Positions 59,464 to 64,000 of a stretch of DNA of 64,000 nt are shown piece after piece (position 1 is the stretch's first letter; the number at the start of each line of letters is the position of its first letter). The stretch is from Calditrichales bacterium MX18-03 (GTDB lineage: Bacteria; Bacillota; Clostridia; Lutisporales; Lutisporaceae). Position numbers and translations under genes: made by a program. The notes under the pieces are model-generated. The model saw only the letters and a list, made by a program, of their open reading frames with translations, ran no database searches and had not been told where the DNA came from. The stretch lies in NCBI GenBank assembly GCA_021083345.1, contig JAJGRE010000001.1, positions 930,001-994,000 on the forward strand, written 5' to 3'.

Positions 59464-59760
59464 TTATTCCGGCAGATTCATGACCTTCTGTGCATTTTGA
59501 ATATCCAGCTTCAGCTGCTCATTTATATCCTTGGCATGATACCAGCCCTTGCTGATCATGAAGTTTGAGATCTGTTCATGGGTTGATATGGCATCATTCA
59601 ACTGCATTTTCAATGTATTTCTGACTTCCGGCGTTGATGCTTCCGCTAAAGCAGCAGCATAGCCTTTAATACCTGCCTTTGCTGAGTTCAGGAAGTCCGC
59701 AGCGATCACTTGATCGGAAAGTTTATCCGTTCCGGTAATTGCTTCCAAAATATTATTCAT
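59464..59760 (-). CDS. CotF-like spore coat protein
   Basis: 98 residues, mainly helical, with the CotF-family core: IAADFLNSAKAGIKGYAAAL, then repeated helices and ISNFMISKGWYHAKD. Proteins of this type coat spores or appear in late sporulation. It follows a second, shorter coat-like gene by 24 bases. Confidence 0.78.
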   Translation of the reverse strand: MNNILEAITGTDKLSDQVIAADFLNSAKAGIKGYAAALAEASTPEVRNTLKMQLNDAISTHEQISNFMISKGWYHAKDINEQLKLDIQNAQKVMNLPE

Positions 59761-59784
59761 CCCTGTTTCCTCCTTTCTGCTATT

Positions 59785-59988
59785 CTAAAAACCTGTGTTT
59801 TGTATCAGACCTTGCAGGTCGCTGATATGCTTCTTGGACAATTTTACGTCCTGGCTCAGCATGGCTTTCAATTGCGGATCGGATACCAGTCCTGACATGG
59901 TGGATGCTTTGGTGGCACATAAGGATTTGAAGCTGATTATTTCATGAAGCTCCAGGGCTTCATGAACACCCAACTTGTTTACAGCCAT
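59785..59988 (-). CDS. Small coat-like protein (CotF N-terminal type)
   Basis: 67 residues from ATGGCTG, behind GGAGGTG; three more upstream codons are unsupported. Two helices with LHEIISFKSLCATKA and LSKKHISDLQGLI, typical of the small companions of CotF-like proteins. Probably co-transcribed with the gene downstream during sporulation. Confidence 0.7.
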   Translation of the reverse strand: MAVNKLGVHEALELHEIISFKSLCATKASTMSGLVSDPQLKAMLSQDVKLSKKHISDLQGLIQNTGF

Positions 59989-60068
59989 TCGAATCACCTC
60001 CTACATCATGTATTATGAATTGATTCCGATTTTAATATTCCAGCAAGTCTAGGAAGCTGTTATTAGTT

Positions 60069-60170
60069 GTGGTGATACAGAACAGTCATATCCTGGAGCA
60101 GAATAAGCTTACCCGGGAATGGCTGGCACAAGTGCTGAACAAACGGCAGATCAACAATGTGGAAGATTAA
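60069..60170 (+). pseudogene. Possible remnant of a DUF421 gene
   Basis: A 33-codon frame ending in TAA encodes a peptide beginning VVIQNSHILEQ and continuing KLTREWLAQVLNKRQINNVED. This resembles the NGRIIDKNLKR...ELTTLLRKKNMFNLADVE part of the DUF421 protein at 56768-57490. There is no ribosome site and both flanks are missing. It may be decayed coding DNA; a small functional gene is less likely. Confidence 0.35.
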
Positions 60171-60172
60171 AA

Positions 60173-60209
60173 AAACTCGTCAAACGGTATCTTGACCGTT
60201 GACGAGTTT
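60173..60209 (-). terminator. Terminator of tRNA-Ala
   Basis: AAACTCGTCA/TGACGAGTTT stem with an inner ACGGT/ACCGT pair; the minus strand ends in seven T. Confidence 0.88.
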
Positions 60210-60219
60210 ATCATCTTTT

Positions 60220-60295
<76 letters not shown>

Positions 60296-60382
60296 ACTTT
60301 TCAAATCACAATATTTATTTTAATTCATTTTCAAAAAAATATCAACAGCAAATGTTAGAAAAACATACATTTGTTTAAAACA

Positions 60383-62194
60383 CTACGCATTGATCAGTGC
60401 TTCCATCTGGTCCAGCAGGCTTTCGAAAACCTTCAGCGCCTTGTCTACCGGCTCCGGCGTCGACATATCCACATTGGCGATCTTCAGTAGCTCAATGGGA
60501 TAATCCGAGCCGCCGCTCTGCAGGAATTTTTTGTATCTTTCCACTGCCGGCCTGCCTTCCTTTAAAATCTGATCTGAAATGGAAATCGCTGCCGAGAAAC
60601 CGGTTGCGTACTTATATACATAAAAGCTGGAGTAAAAATGCGGTATCCTTGCCCACTCAATTTGTATGTAATCGTCAACTACGATATCCGGTCCATAGTA
60701 TTTCACATTCAACGCCTTGTAGATTTCGCACAGGGAATCCGCAGTCAGTGCTTCTCCCGCTTCCGCCTTCTCATGGATGAGCTTTTCGAATTCGGCAAAC
60801 ATGGTCTGACGGTAGACGGTGGTCCTGAACTGCTCCATGAAATAATTGAGCAGATACATTTTCTGCATTTTATCGGTTGTATTCTTTAGAAGGTGATCCA
60901 TGAGCAGCGCCTCATTCAAGGTAGAAGCCACTTCTGCAACGAAAATGCGGTACTGTGCATAGATGTACGGCTGGTGTCTATCCGAATAAAAACTGTGGAG
61001 CGCATGCCCCATCTCGTGTGCCAGCGTAAACATATGGTTCAGCGTATTGGTATGATTCAAGAGCACATAGGGATGGGAATCATAGCAGCCCCACGAGTAG
61101 GCGCCACTCCTTTTCCCTTCATTTTCATACACATCGATCCAGCCTTCGCTGAAGCCTTTTTCCAGATCCGCCAGATAATCCGCTCCCAGAGCTTCAAGTC
61201 CCTGCTTGACCGTCTCTCTGGCCTGCTCGAAAGGAATCTCCATTTTGACTTCCTTCAGCATCGGGGTATAAAGGTCATACATGTGCAGCTCATCCAGGCC
61301 CATCAGCTTCTTTCTGAGGTTGACATAGCGGTACATCAGATGCAGATTGCTGTGTATGGCATTGATCAGGTTATCATATACCGACACCGGTATATTATCT
61401 GCAAAAAGGGACTGCTCCCTTGCGGAAGGATGCTTTCTTACCCTGGCACTGAATATATTCGCTTTCACATTGGCGCTCAAAGTGGCGGCAATGGTGTTCC
61501 GCTGTTTCCAATAGCTGCTGTACAAAGCATCGAATACATCCTTCCTGACACGACGGTCGGCGCTCTCAATCAACTGGAGATACCTTCCCTTGGTCACTTC
61601 CACCTCATTGCCGTTCTCATCCTTTACCACCGGGAATTTGATGTCGGCATTGTTCAGCATATTAAAAATGTTTCCCGGTGCCTGTGCCAGTTCGCCGGCC
61701 ATTGCCAGCAGCTGCTCCTCCTGAGCGCTCAGGACATGTGGCTTCATTCGTCTGATCTCATCCAGGTATCTGCCGTAAAAACGGAGACCCTCACTTTCTT
61801 TCAAAAACGCTGCCATCCGCTCATCCGGAATGGCCAGGATATCCGGTTCCATAAACGCATTGGCGCTGGAAACTGCTACATTCAATGAATCGGACCGGTC
61901 CGACAGGCCCTGATAGTAGGAATTTGTGCTGTCCTCATGGCTCCTCATGTGGGCATAGACATATACTTTTTCAAAAAGCCGCATCATATCCGCATTCAGG
62001 TTCAGGCATTCCAAAAGCTGCTCAGAACCTTCGTTCAAACGCCCGATATAGACCGAAAGCTTTTCAGCCATCGCCTTTACCTTCTGGTAGTCCTCTTCCC
62101 ATAAAGCATCGGTAGAATAGATATCTTCCAGCCTCCATTTGCATTCCGCCGGTATTTCATTCCGCTTAGGAACTCCGCTGCTGTTGTTATTCAT
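60383..62194 (-). CDS. pepF: Oligoendopeptidase F (M3 family)
   Basis: 603 residues, full length for PepF, a cytoplasmic zinc metallopeptidase that cuts short peptides. The active site is HEMGHALHSF near residue 387, with the downstream glutamate in EVASTLNE near 415. Start ATG behind AAGGTGGGG. Monocistronic; not linked in function to its neighbours. Confidence 0.95.
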   Translation of the reverse strand: MNNNSSGVPKRNEIPAECKWRLEDIYSTDALWEEDYQKVKAMAEKLSVYIGRLNEGSEQLLECLNLNADMMRLFEKVYVYAHMRSHEDSTNSYYQGLSDRSDSLNVAVSSANAFMEPDILAIPDERMAAFLKESEGLRFYGRYLDEIRRMKPHVLSAQEEQLLAMAGELAQAPGNIFNMLNNADIKFPVVKDENGNEVEVTKGRYLQLIESADRRVRKDVFDALYSSYWKQRNTIAATLSANVKANIFSARVRKHPSAREQSLFADNIPVSVYDNLINAIHSNLHLMYRYVNLRKKLMGLDELHMYDLYTPMLKEVKMEIPFEQARETVKQGLEALGADYLADLEKGFSEGWIDVYENEGKRSGAYSWGCYDSHPYVLLNHTNTLNHMFTLAHEMGHALHSFYSDRHQPYIYAQYRIFVAEVASTLNEALLMDHLLKNTTDKMQKMYLLNYFMEQFRTTVYRQTMFAEFEKLIHEKAEAGEALTADSLCEIYKALNVKYYGPDIVVDDYIQIEWARIPHFYSSFYVYKYATGFSAAISISDQILKEGRPAVERYKKFLQSGGSDYPIELLKIANVDMSTPEPVDKALKVFESLLDQMEALINA

Positions 62195-62404
62195 CGGAAA
62201 ACCCCACCTTTCAATCTATTGAAATATAACCACCGTTCACCCCATTATTGTATCTCTTTTTGCCAGTTTTTACTACATCGGATTTCAACTGTCCGGATGT
62301 ATTATCTTCCAGCCGGGTGCAATACTTATACTTTGACTTACTGCGTCTCTTTCCGTTAAAATGAGGTTAAACGGAACTTTGAAGCGATTGCAGGAGGTAT
62401 CCCT

Positions 62405-64000
62405 ATGATCAGCACACCCAAGCGAGTCGCCCTGATAACAGGCACCGAATCTACACGAATCGAACTCTTGAGGCAGCTGGAACCCCTGTTGAAGGATTAT
62501 GTGGAAGTTGTCAGCTTTGCCAGTGATGAAGGCATTCCTGAAAAGATCAATACCGACCTGGCCGTTATTTCCTCCAGACTTATCATGGACGAAGTCAGAC
62601 CGTTCCTTTACCCCGGCTGCCCCACCATTCTTGCCAGAAGGGCACTTAATATTTCCAATATCGACAAGCTTTTCTCCATTCCTGAAGGCACAAAAGCGCT
62701 GCTGGTCAACGATACGCCGGAAACAGCCCATGAAGTCATCGGACTCTTAAAGGAAATCGGCATTGACCATATACGTTTTATACCCTATTTCCCAGGCTGC
62801 AGGGCGGATTCCGGCGCCAAGCTGGCTGTTACGCCGGGAGAAACGGAGCTGGTTCCTTCCCACATCGATACGGTGATCAACATCGGTCCGCGAATCATTG
62901 ATCTGACAACCATTGTTGAGATACTGGAAAAGCTCGCTCTGTTGGATGAGCGGGCAAATTTCGTATCGGCTAAATATATGGAGACCATCGTACGGCTGGG
63001 CAAGCAGCTCAGCCAGTCCATCAACGACTCCAACCGAATCAATGACTACCTGGTCAAGGTGCTGAACGGGATCAATGACGGCATTCTGGCTTTCGGCAAG
63101 GACGGCCGCATCACGGTATTCAACCAGAAGAGCGAAGCGCTGCTAAAGCTGCGGCAGGCTTATGTCCTGGGAAAAAACATCTCCCAGATCATAAAGGATA
63201 AGGAGATCCTGAACTTCCTTCAGAAATCCCATCCAAACAGCGACAAGCTTTGTAAAATCAATGACTGTGAAATCATGATCAGCAAATTTCCTGTGGAAAA
63301 AATGGATTCGGTGGTCTGCACATTGAAAAGCACCAGGGAAATGGCTGAAATGGAGCACAAAGTGCGAATGGGTCTGATAAAAAAAGGCTTTATCGGCAAG
63401 TACTGCTTTGAAGACATCGTAGGCAGCTCCAGAACTATCACCGGTACCATCCACACTGCAAAGAAAATAGCCGGAACCGATTTAAGCATTCTGATTCACG
63501 GCGAAAGCGGCACTGGTAAGGAGCTGTTTGCCAGCGCCATTCATAATGAATCACCCCGGCGCAGCGGCCCGTTCCTGGCCGTCAATTTCAGCGCGCTGCC
63601 GGAGGATCTGGTTGAAAGCGAGCTTTTCGGCTATGAGGAGGGCGCCTTTACCGGAGCAAAAAAAGGCGGGAAAGTCGGGCTTTTTGAGCAGGCTCAGAAC
63701 GGTACCATCTTTCTGGACGAAATCGGCGACACCTCCCCCAAGATACAGGCTCGGCTGCTGCGGGTCCTGCAGGAGAAAGAGCTGATGCGGGTAGGGGGTG
63801 CGGAAATCGTACCCGTGAACGTTCGGGTTATCGCCGCTACCAACAAGGACCTTTTCAGAATGTGCACCGAAGGAAAATTCAGAGAAGACCTCTATTACCG
63901 CTTGAGACGGCTGTATCTCAAGACGCCGCCCCTTCGGGAGCGTTACGAGGACCTGGAGGGCCTGGTACAGCATTTCCTTCAGAAGAACAACCGTCAGGAC
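62405..64000 (+). CDS. Sigma-54-dependent transcriptional activator, truncated by window end
   Basis: 532 codons from ATG behind AGGAGG, open to the window edge. An N-terminal effector-sensing region (about 1-200; receiver-like or PrpR_N-like, not firmly assigned) and a PAS domain (about 220-320) precede an AAA+ domain with Walker A GESGTGKE near 366, canonical GAFTGA near 413 and FLDEIGD. The DNA-binding end lies outside. Its targets are not in this window; it is distinct from the GSFTGS-type activator at 4215-5858. Confidence 0.9.
   Translation, partial: MISTPKRVALITGTESTRIELLRQLEPLLKDYVEVVSFASDEGIPEKINTDLAVISSRLIMDEVRPFLYPGCPTILARRALNISNIDKLFSIPEGTKALLVNDTPETAHEVIGLLKEIGIDHIRFIPYFPGCRADSGAKLAVTPGETELVPSHIDTVINIGPRIIDLTTIVEILEKLALLDERANFVSAKYMETIVRLGKQLSQSINDSNRINDYLVKVLNGINDGILAFGKDGRITVFNQKSEALLKLRQAYVLGKNISQIIKDKEILNFLQKSHPNSDKLCKINDCEIMISKFPVEKMDSVVCTLKSTREMAEMEHKVRMGLIKKGFIGKYCFEDIVGSSRTITGTIHTAKKIAGTDLSILIHGESGTGKELFASAIHNESPRRSGPFLAVNFSALPEDLVESELFGYEEGAFTGAKKGGKVGLFEQAQNGTIFLDEIGDTSPKIQARLLRVLQEKELMRVGGAEIVPVNVRVIAATNKDLFRMCTEGKFREDLYYRLRRLYLKTPPLRERYEDLEGLVQHFLQKNNRQD

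Noticed and set aside
62285-62731. Minus-strand frame opposite the second sigma-54 activator
   Set aside because: It is the shadow of the activator gene, which continues to the window edge with clear AAA+ motifs.

Overview
The window reads as a mid-GC chromosome segment of an anaerobic, spore-forming member of the Clostridia. Supporting signs are Shine-Dalgarno sites before almost every gene, two CotF-like spore-coat genes, a trimeric electron-bifurcating [FeFe]-hydrogenase, a second NuoE/NuoF-type flavin complex resembling the Sporomusa-type transhydrogenase, Rex-type operators, citrate lyase, and a non-pyrrolysine MttB-family methyltransferase. No phage, CRISPR array or intact insertion sequence was seen.

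Layout. 1-2981: three-gene operon for an unidentified sugar or polyol (SAF-domain oxidoreductase, zinc alcohol dehydrogenase, SIS isomerase). 3236-11236: an island for a quaternary-ammonium compound. It holds a sigma-54 activator with an Fe-S protein, a divergent MttB-like methyltransferase, a histidine-ammonia-lyase homologue that lacks the MIO tripeptide (as ergothionase does), a small membrane protein and a BCCT betaine carrier; two near-perfect -24/-12 promoters serve it. 11434-23246: citrate uptake and fermentation (tctCBA, citCDEFXG) with a hybrid sensor kinase in the operon and a divergent OmpR-type regulator. 23250-28156: sensory [FeFe]-hydrogenase operon (2Fe-2S protein, PAS-containing HydS-like hydrogenase, SpoIIE-type phosphatase) whose last gene is a TnpB-like protein with all three RuvC acidic residues replaced, followed by a strongly structured RNA locus. 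28225-34146: StnABC-like complex and a small Cys-rich protein. 34419-50444: L-fucose/L-rhamnose-type sugar region (ABC importer, RhaM, FucI, RhaB-like kinase, three UroD-like proteins, two AraC and one LacI regulator) with five AAACGTTT operators. 50543-55595: Cys-rich protein and hydABC. 55681-64000: UvrC-like half protein, DUF421 protein, acetyltransferase, amidohydrolase, coat proteins, tRNA-Ala(GGC), oligoendopeptidase F and a truncated sigma-54 activator.

Most interesting. The dead TnpB-like gene starts 12 bases after the phosphatase stop in the sensory-hydrogenase operon. Downstream lies a -10 box, a roughly 85-nt scaffold closed by a 10-bp helix, then a 12-nt unpaired stretch before a terminal hairpin. 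Eight of those 12 nt (UAUCUAAU) recur inside a 20-bp motif found upstream of both hydABC and the Stn-like region, each 75-76 bp from a Rex-like site. This suggests a hydrogen-responsive circuit in which a nuclease-dead, RNA-guided protein controls hydrogenase genes. The parts are visible in the sequence; the link is inference. The second candidate for novelty is the MIO-less lyase/BCCT/MttB island under sigma-54 control.
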